Of a stretch of DNA of 64,000 nucleotides, positions 1 to 11,127 are shown in pieces. This DNA comes from Protula sp. h YS-2021. Lineage: Eukaryota > Annelida > Polychaeta > Sabellida > Serpulidae. Location of the stretch: positions 44,361,239 through 44,425,238 of the forward strand of contig OX457026.1 of the NCBI GenBank assembly GCA_949752745.1. Reading direction: 5' to 3'. Below the pieces are notes generated by a model. The model did not search any database and had not been told where the DNA came from. It worked only from the letters and a program-made list of their open reading frames with translations. Made by a program: the position numbers and the translations under genes. Every line of letters starts with the position of its first letter. The first letter of the stretch is position 1.

Positions 1-59
1 GGGCACAATATGCTAAATGCAAGTTCTTCTGGTTGGGCTTGAATGATTTCAGTAATTTT

Positions 60-660
60 GTTGTCAGGTAGTCAGTTCTATGATAATTTGCAAATGGGCG
101 ATAATAGGGAAAATTGGGCGATATTAACAGAAAGTTGTAATTTGCGCTTTCAAAGTGCAGAAATCAGTTCTGTGACCCGAAAATATGATAAATATGCTAT
201 TTTTCGAGTGAGCGATAACAGGGAACATTGGGCGATAATGCAAGAACGTTGAAATTTTCGCTTTAAAATTGTAAGAATCAGTTCTATGACTCAAAAATAT
301 GATAAATATGTGCGATAATAGGGAACATAGTGCAAAAGATTTCCTTTTTAATTTAACCGTTTTAAAGATTAGTTATGGATATCTTTGATGATTTGCAAGA
401 AACTTGTAATTTCTGCTGTAAAGGTGCAGGAATCAATTCTATGACCCTAAAATATGAGAAATATGATATTGTTCTTGTGGGCGATAATAGGGAACATTGG
501 GCGATAATAGGGAACATGGTGCAAAACATTTCTTTTGGTAATGTACCCGCTTTGAATATTAGTTATGTATGTCTCCGATCATTTTTAAGTGGGCGATAAT
601 GCAAGAAGTGCAGAAATCAATTCTCTGACCGTAAAATGTGATATTTTGGGGTGGGCGAAA
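60..660. repeat. Irregular direct repeats built on a GGGCGATAAT core
   Basis: Segments of roughly 100-160 bp recur here, each with one or two copies of GGGCGATAATAGGGAACAT followed by a CAAGAA...TGCAG(A/G)AATCA block and an AAATATGA(T/G)AAATATG block. The units are diverged and unequal in length. Small open frames across them share the same decayed residues and look like satellite translation, not genes. From 661 to 891 I see only a 62-codon open frame without recognisable features. Confidence 0.6.
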
Positions 661-898
661 ATATAGTATCATTCATAGATGCTGAATCCTGGCTACTACA
701 GAATTTTAAAGGTCAAGGAAACACAGCCAATGTCAAAGAACAAAGCCTCTCAAACTTTTAAACTTGCACATGTTTGTGTCATAGTTACTTTACCTAATGT
801 TGTGATGCTACTGTTAAATAATGGTGAGTACTATCCCGAACAAAACTTCAAAGGAACAAATGACTGAGACCCGATCCCGTCAATGGCCTCTTTTTTAG

Positions 899-925
899 CC
901 CAGCTTAAGGTACACGTAAGCTGGG
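899..925. repeat. Head hairpin of the satellite-bearing repeat
   Basis: Perfect 9-bp inverted arms CCCAGCTTA and TAAGCTGGG are separated by 9 nt. The same hairpin heads the second copy near 44935. It is followed by TATTCCTATCGG and GGCGTCCG, a layout seen in other hairpin-headed families in the window. Confidence 0.8.
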
Positions 926-954
926 ATATTCCTATCGGTTTGCGGGTGGCGTCC

Positions 955-955
<1 letters not shown>

Positions 956-986
<31 letters not shown>

Positions 987-996
987 ATTAGTTAGT
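956..996. repeat. (TTAG)n microsatellite
   Basis: About ten TTAG copies, with one TTAA variant, directly follow the CGTCCG of the hairpin head. The second copy has a similar run at 44993-45037, so the run belongs to the element, with variable length. Confidence 0.9.
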
Positions 997-1017
997 TCGC
1001 TTTAAACTTTGTTTCTA

Positions 1018-2220
1018 AATGCATCTCCTCCTGCAATTTGATTCGATGTCATTTATTTTTGGTGTGAGGCATCCCTAAGGGGTCGTGCATACGGCTTGTG
1101 CTTTTATAGTCGATCGGGTGATTTTTGAATTTTTGGCGCATTTTTAAAGAAAAAAATTAAAAATGTATCTCCTCCTACATTTTTGACCCGATGTCATTTA
1201 TTTTTGGTATGAGGCACCCCTAAAGGGTCGTGCATACGGCTTTTGCTTTTTTAGTCGATCGGACAATTTTTGTATTTTTGGGGATTTTTTTAAGCAAAAA
1301 TTTTGAAAAAAATGCCTCTACTCCTACAATTTTGATTCGATGTCATTTATTTTTGGTGTGAGGATTTCCTAAGCGGTCGTGCATACGGCTTGTGCTTTTT
1401 TAGTCGATCGGGTGATTTTTGAATATTTGGGGATTTTTTAAAGAAATTTTAAAATGTATCTCCTCTTACATTTTTGACCCGATGTCATTTATTTTTGGTA
1501 TGAGGCACCCCTAAAGGGTCGTGCATACGGCTTGTGCTTTTTTAGTTTGTATTATTGGGGAATTTTTTAAGCAAAAATTTCGAAAATAATTCAAAATGCA
1601 TTTACCCCTACAATTTTGATTCGATGTCATTTATTCTTGGTGTGAGTGCATACGGCTTGTGCTTTTTAGTCGGTCGGGCAATTTTTTTTTTTTTTTTTTG
1701 GTTTGAGGCATCCCTAAGGGGTTGAGAATACGACTTGCGCTTTTTAGTCGATCCGACAATTTCTGTATTTTTTGGGAATTTTTGAAGAAAAACTTCAAAA
1801 TGCATTTCCTCCTACAGTTTTAATCCGATTTCATTTATTTTTGCTATGAGGCATCCTTAGGTAGATCTCGCATACGGCTTGTGCTATTTGACTCGACTTG
1901 GGAATTTTTGATTTCGGGGGGAATTTTTGATGAAAATACCTCAAAATGCATTTTCTCCTGCAGTTTTGATCAAACATAATTTATTTTGTGGCTGAGGCAT
2001 GCTTAGGGTGTCGTGAATATGGTCTGTCTTTTTCAGTCGATGAGAGAATTTTTGAAGAAAAAAATTCAAAATGCATTTCCTCCTACAGTTTTTATCAGAT
2101 TTCATTTATTTTCGATATGAGCCGTCTCTAGGGGGTCATGCATACGGCTTGTGCTTTTTGAGTGAATTGGAAAACTTTTGAATTTTTTCGGAATTTTTGA
2201 AAAAAAAATTAAATGAATCT
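1018..2220. repeat. Degenerate ~170-bp sub-repeats
   Basis: Seven or so units share CATCTCCTCCTACA, GATTCGATGTCATTTATTTTT, TGAGGCAYCCCTAAGGGGTCG, TGCATACGGCTTGTGC and TTTTTAGTCGATCGG. Units grow more diverged toward the right. The theme 'CTCCTACA then TTTTGAT' also occurs in the other hairpin-headed families, so the families may be distantly related. Confidence 0.75.
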
Positions 2221-2227
2221 CCTCCTA

Positions 2228-5200
2228 CAGCGCATAAATGCAAGTTAAATGAACTTGCACAGTAGTCAGATTTAAACACCGCACATCGACGCAAGTTAAA
2301 TAAACATTCGCAGTAGTAGTCCAAATTAAGTACTCCGCATCGATGCAAGTTAAATAAACATGCGCATTGGTCCGAAATGTGAACTGCGCATCGACGGAGG
2401 ATAAATAAAGATGCGAACTGGTCCAAAATAAGCACCGCGCATCAACGCAGGTTAAATAAACATGCGCACTGGTCCGAAAAAAAAGAACTACGCTTCGACG
2501 TAAGTTGAATAGACATGCGCAGTGGTCTGAAATGCGAACCGCGCATCAACGCAGCCTAAAGAAACATGCGCACTGGTCCGAAATGCGAACCGTACATCGA
2601 GGCAAATTAAATAAGCATGCGCAGTGATCCGAAATGCGAACCGCACAGCAACGCAAGTTAAATAAATATGCGCACTGGTCTGAAATTAGAACCACGCATC
2701 AACACAAGTTAAATAAACATGGACACTGGCCTGAAATGCGAACCGCGCATCGACGGAAGTTAAATAAACATGCGATCCGGTCCAAAATAAGCACCGCACA
2801 TCAACGCAAGTTAAACAAACATGCGCACTTGTCCGAAAAAAAGGACCACGCATCGACGCAAGTTGAATAGACATGCGCCGTGGTCTGAAATGAGAACCGC
2901 ACATCAACGCAAGTTAAATAAACATGCGCAGTGGTCCGAAGAAAGAACCATGAATCGACGCAAGTTGAATAGACATAAGAGTCGGGCATCGACGGGACTT
3001 AAATAAACATGCGTTCTGGTCCGAAACGCAAATCGCGCGTCAAGGCAAGTTAAATGAACCTGCTCACTTGTCCCAAAATGCGAACTGCGCATCAACGCAA
3101 CCTAAAGAAACACGTATACTGGTCCGAAATGCGAACCGGATATCAACGCAAATTAAATAAACATGCACACTGGTCCGAATTGCGAACCGCACATAAGCGT
3201 AAGTTAAATAAACATTTGCACCGGTCCAAAATAAGTACCGATCATCAACACAAGTTAAATAAATATGCGCAGTGGTCCAAAATGCGAACCACGTATCAAC
3301 ACAAGTTAAAAAAAACATGCGCGCTGGTCCGAAATGCGAACTGCCCATTAACGCAACTTAAATAACATGCGCACTGTTCAAAATAAGAACTGCGCATCAA
3401 CGCAACTTAAATAAACATGCGCACTGGTCCAGAATACGAACCGCGCATCTGGCCTGAAATAAGAACCGCGCATCGACGCACGTTAAATAAACATACGCAG
3501 TGGTTCGAAATGCGAACCACGCGCCAACGTAAGTTAAATAAACCTTTGCACTGGTCTAAAATAAGCACCGCGCATCAACGCAAGTTAAATAAACATGCGC
3601 ACTTCTCCGAAATTCGAACCGCGCATCAACACAAGTTAAATAAACGTGCGCAGTGGTTCGAAATGCGAACCACGCTCCAACGCAAGTTAAATAAACATTT
3701 GCACTGGTCCAAAATAAGCACTGCGCATCAACGCAAGTTAAATAAACATGCGCACTGGTCCGAAATTCGAACCGCGCATTAACGCAAGTTAAATAAACAT
3801 GCGTAATGATCCGAAATTCGAACTGCTCATCAGCGCAAGTTACATAAACATGCGCACTTCTGCGAAATTCGAACCGCGCATCAACGCAAGTTAAATAAAT
3901 GTGCGCAGTGGTTCGAAATGCGAACCACGCTCCAACGCAAGGTAAATAAACATTTGCACTGGTCCAAAATAAGCACTGCGCATCAACGCAAGTTAAATAA
4001 ACATGCACACTGGTCCAAAATGCAAACCGCGCACCAACGCAAGTTAAATAAACATAGGCACACGTCCAAAATAAGCACCGTGCATCAACGCAAGTTAAAT
4101 AAACATGCAAACTGGTCCGAAATGCGAACCGCGCATCAAGGCAACCTATGGAAACTTGTGCACTTGTCCAAAATAAGTACCGCTCATCAACGCAAGTACA
4201 ATAAACATGCGTATTGGTCTGGAATAAGAATCGCGCATCGACGCAAGGTAAATAAACGTGCGCAGTGATCCGAAATAAGAACCGCACATCAACACAAGGT
4301 AAATAAACATGCGCACTGATCCGAAATACGAACCGCCCATCAGCACAATGTAAATAAAGATGCGCATTGATCCGAAATAAGAACCGCACATCAACACAAG
4401 GTAAATAAACATGCGCACTGATCCGAAATAAGAACCGCACATTCACAAAAGGTGAAAAAAAACATGGGCGCTCGTCAGAAATGCGAACCGCACATCAACG
4501 CAAGTTAAATAAACATGTGCACTGTTCCAAAATGAGAGCCGCGCATTAACGCAAGTTAAATAAACATGCGTAATGATCCGAAATTCGAACTGCTCATCAG
4601 CGCAAGTTAAATAAACAATCGCACTTCTCCGAAATTCGAACCGCGCATCAACGCAAGTTAAATAAACATGTGCACTGTTCCAAAATGAGAGCCGCGCATT
4701 AACGCAAGTTAAATAAACATGCGTAATGATCCGAAATTCGAACTGCTCATCAGCGTAAGTTACATAAACATGCGCACTTCTGCGAAATTCGAACCGCGCA
4801 TCAACGCAAGTTAAATAAATGTGCGCAGTGGTTCGAAATGCGAACCACGCTCCAACGCAAGTTAAATAAACATTTGCACTGGTCCAAAATAAGCACTGCG
4901 CATCAACGCAAGTTAAATAAACATACACACTGGTCCAACATGCAAACCGCGCACCAACGCAAGTTAAATAAACATAGGCACACGTCCAAAATAAGCACCG
5001 TGCATCAACGCAAGTTAAATAAACATGCAAACTGGTCCGAAATGCGAACCGCGCATCAAGGCAACCTATGGAAACTTGTGCACTTGTCCAAAATAAGTAC
5101 CGCTCATCAACGCAAGTACAATAAACATGCGTATTGGTCTGGAATAAGAATCGCGCATCGACGCAAGGTAAATAAATCCGAAATAAGAACCGCACATCAA

Positions 5201-5545
5201 CACAAGGTAAATAAACATGCGCACTGATCCGAAATACGAACCGCCCATCAACACAATGTAAATAAAGATGCGCATTGATCCGAAATAAGAACCGCACATC
5301 AACACAAGGTAAATAAACATGCGCACTGATCCGTAAATAAGAACCGCACTTTCACAAAAGGTGAAAAAAACCATGGGCGCTCGTCAGAAATGCGAACCGC
5401 ACATCAACGCAAGTTAAATAAACATGTGCACTGTTCCAAAATGAGAGCCGCGCATCTACGCAAAATTAAATAAACATGCGCACTTGTCTGAATAAGAACC
5501 GCGCATCAAGGCAAGTTACATAAATATGCGCACTGGTCCGAAATG
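2228..5545 (+). repeat. 51-bp satellite array, copy 1
   Basis: The consensus unit contains AACGCAAGTTAAATAAACAT, GCGCACTGGTCCGAAA and TGCGAACCGCGCATC and is 51 bp long. Because 51 is 17 codons, frames stay open on both strands for many units, giving spurious proteins with 17-residue periods (plus strand around MRTAHQRKLNKHAHWSE, minus strand around CVDARFAFRTSAHVYLT). A block of about 18 units near 3830-4450 recurs near 4750-5330, so there is higher-order duplication inside the array that the second copy lacks. I do not read these frames as genes. Confidence 0.9.
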
Positions 5546-5809
5546 CGAGCGTTGTTTGAAGGTATCTATGGCAGGCTATCCAGTCTACCAGAGATACAAA
5601 AAATCTGTTTCCCATTTTTCTGGGAAAGAAATCTTTGTATGCATTTATCGGTCTATGTTCTGGTCCGGTGCTAAATTAATTTTTGGGCTAGCTCTTTGCC
5701 GTCTCATCTTTTGAACCCCAATTTTTCAGGAAAATTCCCTTGCTCATGCACGCTGGAATTGGTCTTATTGCTTTTCGTAAGCTGAGACTTTGTCCTTGGA
5801 CAAACTTGT
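5546..5809 (+). repeat. Conserved tail of the satellite-bearing repeat with terminal hairpin
   Basis: This non-satellite tail is shared with 49683-49946, and its first part with 63866-64000. It contains ATCTGTTTCCCATTTTTCTG and ends with the 7-bp-arm hairpin at 5789-5804. Similarity between the first two copies stops just after CTTGT. Confidence 0.75.
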
Positions 5810-6130
5810 CATTTTTCCCACGCCAATTAGAATCATTTAGGGTCCACATGGTTTTGACGAAACCCACGCTTTGAAGTTTCCCAGGGCATTTGAAGTATGC
5901 CTTTGAAGTATGGTTTGGATATTCCTCAACCTATCATTTATTCATTCTTAGTTAAGCACTGGCCTAGTACCACCCTGGATAGGGTATTCCGAAAGCTGTA
6001 ACGAAGTTTAAATAATCGTTTGCAACTATAGGCTCGAAATAAGTGCATATAAGAAAGGACGTTATTTACATTTTGGAGTTCCACTTCTGTCTGATTTTAA
6101 AAACAAATGGGAGAAAAATTCCTGTTTTTA
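5810..6130. other. No gene seen; left half of a diverged direct repeat
   Basis: 5971-6123 resembles 7117-7270 (shared GGATAGGGTATTCC, GAAAGGAC, ACTTCTGTYTGA). The two copies flank the hairpin-headed element at 6131-7058 but are too long and too diverged to be a target-site duplication. Nothing else is recognisable. Confidence 0.5.
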
Positions 6131-7058
6131 ACCCAGCCGACTTTGTTAGTCGTATTACTATAGGGGGCTTGAACATATCTGCGTATGTTAAACTTTTTCT
6201 CTAAAATGCTACTCCTACAGTTTTGCTCCAATCGTTTTGATATTACGCAGGAATGTTCCCTGGGTGGTCCCCCACCTGGCTATTACATTTTTGATGATTG
6301 ATGAAAAACTGTCAAAATGGCGTCACTTTTAAAATGCTACTCTTCCTACAGTTTTACTCATATCGTTTAGATGTTACGCAGGGATGTTCTCCAGGCCTTC
6401 GCCTCCCAGGCTATTACTTTTTTTTAAAAAACTGCCGAAATGGCGGAACTTCGAAGTTTTGGAAAAACTGGAATAAATGGTAGTAAAGAACGGAGTTGTC
6501 AAACTATTCATTTCTCTCAGTCTTTTTCAAATAGTTATAAAAGTTTAATCGAAAGTTTCTTAAGTGCTTCTCCACCTGGACTTTGCTTTTTTCGCAAATG
6601 ACAACAAAATGCCAAAATGATGGAATTTTAAAAATTTTGTAAAATTGTGTAGATGTCAGTAAATACGTGAATCGTCAAAACCCAACCTCTCCAACATCCC
6701 TTTTCCGGTAGTTTCAGATTCGAATTAAATGCATTTTACATAGTTCTTGAAGTGGTTTTTAACCCATTCTATTTCTTTTCTCTTGCTGTGGTTTTTTTTG
6801 TTGTCTTTTTTTCATTTAATCTTTTCAATAGTACACGTTCGTGGGCTGCTCTCCATGTTCTTGGACGTGCTTGTGTTTTTTTTTTCTTTTTGTTTGTTTG
6901 TTTTTTTGTTTTTTTTTAGATTTTACCCGGGAAAACTCGTTTTAATGTATTAAAATTATGAAGAAGTTACGTTCAGAAACAAAATTCTCAATTTTTTTGC
7001 CTAACAGTATTCGTTTCAGAGATTTTATCTCTTTTCTTGTTTGGTAACTCGGCTGGGT
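6131..7058 (+). mobile_element. Hairpin-headed repeat, AGCCGAC family
   Basis: It opens with ACCCAGCCGACTTTGTTAGTCG and TATTACTATAGGGGGCTTGA and closes with TCGGCTGGGT at 7049-7058, an inverted match to the opening ACCCAGCCGA. The body has sub-repeats with ATGCTACTCCTACAGTTTTG, TTACGCAGG.ATGTTC and AAAACTGCC.AAATGGCG. A second copy of the family interrupts the env gene at 16872-17617. A long T-rich hydrophobic frame at 6747-6953 lies inside it and is not a credible gene. Confidence 0.65.
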
Positions 7059-7439
7059 CATGTGCTTGGACGTGCTTGTTACATATATATTTTTATCTGA
7101 CAAATATTAAAGTGTTCTGGATAGGGTATTCCAAAATTGTATCCACATTTTAATACTCACTTGAAACAATCTGAAAGATAAGTAATGAAAGAAAGGACTT
7201 TATTTTAATTTTTACATTTGACTTCTGTTTGAATTTAATAACAAATTGGAGTAAAATTCTAGTGTCTGCATTTTTTCTTTTTATTGCAAATATTCAGACA
7301 TTTTCATAATTTCAGCATAATTTATTATATATATAAAACATTCAACCAGATCAGGCTGTCTTGCCATTTTCCAAGAGTCACAAGACTGAATCCTCAACTG
7401 GACCACTGGCACTTGACAGTCTTGTTATTCTTTCATTAT

Positions 7440-8170
7440 CCCCATGTAACGGAGGGCACCATTGTTTGTCTGTCCACATGCGTGTCCGGACTATATCTTC
7501 AAAAGTATAGGTAAAATTGTTTTGAAATTTCACAAACGGTAAGGCACATATTTAAAGTATTCGACTTCGGCTTTGTGTTCAGCTTCATGGTAAATGTTGA
7601 TTATTATAATCGTATTTTCGATATCCTGCCCAGCTAGATCTTCAAAAACTATCAGTTGAATTATTTTTAAATTTAACCTACGTATAGAGCACATATTGAT
7701 GGTGTGCAGCGTCGTATTTTTGTTCAGATTCATAAAAGTTATAAAAATGACAGTATTTTGAAATTTGGTAAAACTTAGCATTCGTACAATTTTATTCGAG
7801 TAATGGAATGTCGTTTCCCGGCTATATTTCCGAACCTATAAGTTGGATCGCTTTGAAGATTCATTCACAGATAGAGCATATGTTGAAGATGTGAATGTCA
7901 TATTTTTGTTTGAAATTCTCCGAATAACAGTATTATAAAATTTGGTACGATTTAGCGTTTTTGTAATTTTGTGCGCTTAATGGTACGTCGTGTCTGAGTT
8001 ATATCTCCGAAACTGAAGGTCGGATTGTTTTTAACTTTTATACATGAATAAAACACACATGAAAGGTGTGCAAGATGGTGTTTTTATTCGGATTTCTAGA
8101 TGATCCGTTTTCGATTATTGAAAAATCTCACACACGCATTGAGTACAGATTGAAGGTGTGCTGCGTCTTA
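7440..8170. repeat. Diverged ~205-bp tandem repeats
   Basis: Three to four units share a TATATCT.C..AA(C/G)TATAGGT stretch, a TAGAGCACATATTGA-like block, GGTGTGCA.CGTCGTATTTTTGTT and GAAATTTGGTA. Related sequence occurs at 20560-20890. No coding capacity is seen. Confidence 0.55.
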
Positions 8171-8172
8171 CT

Positions 8173-8770
8173 ATAGTCTCCCCGACTAAGGGGAGACATA
8201 TAGTGTTTATACTTTCTGTGAGTGTATGTATGTGCGTTTGTGTGTATCAGTGTGGTGAGCAAAATCCTATGTGCAAGATATCTCGAGAACGAAAAATCCG
8301 ATCGACTTCAAACTTGATCTGTTTATTTTTTGGTTAGGTAGGACAGTTTTATCAACTTGTGACACATGTTACAGCATCAAAGCAGGCGTATGATGTCATT
8401 AGTAAAAATGTTGTGTACGAAATTTCTCAGCCGCTGAACATCGGAGAAAGTTGAAACTTGGTGGGATTGTTGCTTAGTAGGTCGGAAAGATTCTTTCAAA
8501 CGAACTATTGTGGCCTATGATGTTATCTCCCCAATGGAAAGTCGTATCGACTTCAAATTTTACATAGGTATTCCTTTCGCCAACTTTTACCGATGTACCG
8601 AAATTAAGAAAGGCGTATGAATATCATTACCTCAAAATCTTGTATTTAAGATATCTCAGCCTCTGAGCATGGAAGAAAGTTCAAACGTGGTTGAATTGTT
8701 GCTTGTAGATCCGAAAGATCAAGGTTTATCGTTAGTAGAATGAACGAGTGCGGCGTTTGACTTCATCACG

Positions 8771-8845
<75 letters not shown>

Positions 8846-9980
8846 GGCGTTTGACGTCATTACATTAAAATTGTTGTGTAAGATTTCTCAGCCGTGGACT
8901 ATAATAGGAAGTTGAAACCTTTTGGGTTTTTTGCCTGGTAGGTCCAAAGGATTCTGTCGAATTTTGTCGCGAGAAGAAAAAACGAAAAAAGAACATGACA
9001 TCATCACGTAAAATATGCATGTAATTACAATAAGATGGGAATTCTTTGGGTCAGTTGGATTTTTGAAGTTAAGAAAGGCGTCATTACGTAAACATTTATC
9101 TCTTGTTAAGCAAAATATCTCGATAGCAAAAAGTCGAATCGACTTCAAACTTGGCGTAGTCATTCCTTGGATAAGACGCACTGTTTGTTAAGGAAGGTGT
9201 ATGATGTCACTAACATCCCCCAACCCCCACCCCACCACGTGTTATCAGTTCAGTGTCAGTTGTGGTACATTATGGTTGTTACCTCCCCCTTCCACCGAAA
9301 TGAGTCATCTGTATCATAGCTATCAAGGATGCCTTTCTAGTGCTTTTTAGCCAATGGGAGTACGAAGACAAGGTAATATATCATGGATATAACTGCACCT
9401 AGGGTACAGGCCGTTACCGTAACCTTGGGTAAAAAGGTTATTGTTGCGTTTAAAGTCGTACCTATTTCAGATGGCTGGGGTGGAGGGGGGAGGGGTGTTG
9501 ACGGTTAGCAGAAAAATTAAATGAAGTAGGGAATTGGTGATGTAGAGAGCACCTTCCAGACCCTTGATAAAAAGATGCAAAGTAAAACTCGATTTTCGCG
9601 ACCCCTTCCAGATTCCGATAAAAAGACATACGGTGACGCTTTCCTGTCTTGATCAGCTTCTAGAACTGCTGTGGCGACCAGGTTCCACACCCGGATACAA
9701 AGGACGTACAGTAAAACCTGTTTTAGTGACCACCATCGAGTTTGGTTTATTTTTGAATTTTTACAATGAATTATGATTATGTTTACACATATGAATACTT
9801 TATTTCAGCTATAAGAAACAAGAAAAATGGTTATTGAGGATTAATGTGTGTAGTTGGGTAGACACTTGTTTTTGCTTACAAAAAAAACAAGAAAATAATA
9901 AGTGTCGATTGAACGTGTGTACTTTTAGCCTGTACTGTTATGTTTTGATTGCACTGGTCGCTCTAGTTGACAGTTGGAGA
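8173..9980 (+). mobile_element. Hairpin-headed repeat, GTCTCCCC family, intact copy
   Basis: Perfect hairpin arms GTCTCCCC (8176-8183) and GGGGAGAC (8190-8197) are followed by ATATAGTGTTTATA. Sub-repeats contain TCGACTTCAAACTT and AGATATCTCAGCC-type blocks. Toward the end, ACACTTGTTTTTGCTTACAA and CGATTGAA.GTGTG match 41755-41805. The same family at 21016-21106 plus 40713-41860 is split by the Tudor-gene units, so this copy shows the uninterrupted state. No protein is encoded. Confidence 0.65.
8771..8843. repeat. (AT)n microsatellite
   Basis: About 36 uninterrupted AT dinucleotides lie inside the hairpin-headed repeat, just after CATCACGTA. Confidence 0.95.
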
Positions 9981-10580
9981 AATAACTTCAAACCTAAAAC
10001 GCAATAGATGTAAAAAACTATAAGCGTACAGTTGTTAAAATTTTATAGTAAAATTATTATGTCAGTTTTGAAATAACTACATTCTGACAAAATCAGTGTG
10101 TCAAAATGAGTACCAGGTGAGTGACTGTTTGTTTATACAAGCAGAACAGAAACAGATTCGAAAAATGTGTTTTTTTATGCAGACAAACTCACGCAGTCTT
10201 ACCAAATGTTGGCGATCCGGAAAACAACAATCCGCCGTATATCGTGCGGGCCATTTTTATATATGGGCGTAGCCACTGCAAGCCTGTTCTGACAAACCCA
10301 GATGTAAGTACAAAAAACCCTGCTTTCTCTGTCAAGAAACTAAAAGCAGGAAAGTCAAGCAATATAGGTACACGCGCTCGCTACTTTGGATCTTTCAGTT
10401 CTCATGAAAACAGATGCCCTTTAAGAGTGACTTTGTATGCTGATATTCTGATTATATGCTGATTTTATGCTGATAAAGACAATGCGTTATGATATGCATG
10501 ACCTGTTGAAGAGTATACTACGGTGGATTATTCGCTCGCCCATTTCAAAACTGCTCATATCTGAACTACGTGCGAGGCGT
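9981..10580. other. No gene seen
   Basis: An open frame of 113 codons at 10121-10462 has no recognisable motif and mixed codon use. I see no promoter, repeat or RNA signature here. GCGT at 10577-10580 is the left target-site duplication of the LTR element. Confidence 0.4.
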
Positions 10581-11069
10581 TGTAACAAAGCTCCTTATAA
10601 TTAAAATGATTAATAGTTTTTTCTTAACATAGGTTTGTTTTAACACGCGAATTAAAGTTCCTTTTATGGTTTTATCAGCAGCAATCTTCCTTTATTTTTA
10701 TGTTCTCTCTTTAATTTTATGGTATCATCGCAGCATCCAATTTTGGAAATAGCCCTTGATAAATAAGGCTCCAAACATTAAGAATATTTATCTCACATTT
10801 ATGTCAGTGTGTATCCTTCTAAAATCGTAAACAAAGTAATAAAAAATCTGTCCACGTCAGCTTAAAAATCACAGATGCAGAACAAAGAAATTCTAATGTA
10901 AATTAGCTTCAAACGTGTGGAAGTAATGGCATTCCATTGCAGATTTGAGTTTTCGACACTTTTGGAACGTTAATCTCTTGTGAAATTTCGTAATAAATTT
11001 AATTAAATTACCGAAGGAAATCTTAGTTTATTTTCAAGAATCAAACAACTCAAAAACGACTCTGTTATA
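10581..11069 (+). repeat. 5' LTR, lacking the TATA-box segment
   Basis: At 489 bp it aligns with the 590-bp 3' LTR but lacks two blocks: about 68 bp corresponding to 19007-19074, and 34 bp corresponding to 19334-19367. The second block holds the TATATAA box, so this LTR has probably lost its core promoter. A possible primer-binding site starting TGG lies at 11079, 9 nt downstream, but I cannot assign the tRNA. Confidence 0.85.
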
Positions 11070-11127
11070 CTAGTGCCGTGGACCAGAATTAAATTAAAAA
11101 TTAAAAAAAATATGAAAAAAGAAATAT

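Larger units (their letters stand above)
892..5809 (+). mobile_element. Hairpin-headed repeat carrying a 51-bp satellite, copy 1
   Basis: The unit begins at the shared sequence TTTTTAGCCCAGCTTA and ends at a shared hairpin (arms TTTGTCC/GGACAAA, 5789-5804) followed by CTTGT. It matches 44929-49946 almost throughout, and sequence outside these limits differs between copies, which defines the ends. The head has a hairpin with arms CCCAGCTTA (899-907) and TAAGCTGGG (917-925), then a TTAG run. A further CGTAAGCTG occurs near the right end, so the head motif is present in inverted orientation at both ends. The middle holds degenerate ~170-bp sub-repeats and a 51-bp satellite array. No transposase or replicase is visible, so it would be non-autonomous. 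The 3' hairpin next to the end recalls Helitron/Helentron ends, but the termini are not canonical; the class is unresolved. Confidence 0.7.

Noticed and set aside
956..996. Telomeric repeat
   Set aside because: TTAG is not a metazoan telomere unit here; the run is short and belongs to the hairpin-headed element, recurring at 44993.
2136..5374. Many open frames of 60-296 codons on both strands over the first satellite array
   Set aside because: They repeat every 17 codons with the 51-bp unit on both strands; the same happens at 47370-49540 and 62666-63612. No start context, domain or independent conservation supports genes.
2228..5545. CRISPR-like array
   Set aside because: The whole 51-bp unit is conserved, with no alternation of constant repeats and unique spacers, and the context is a metazoan genome.
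6747..6953. Hydrophobic frame resembling a membrane protein
   Set aside because: It lies in a T-rich stretch inside a non-coding repeat; Phe and Leu come from T-runs.
9700..9760. Possible mariner TIR (TACAGTAAAACCTGTTTTAG)
   Set aside because: The sequence recalls some Tc1/mariner ends, but I found no convincing inverted partner or second TA nearby.
10121..10462. 113-codon frame upstream of the LTR element
   Set aside because: No motif, no splice or promoter support and no counterpart elsewhere in the window.
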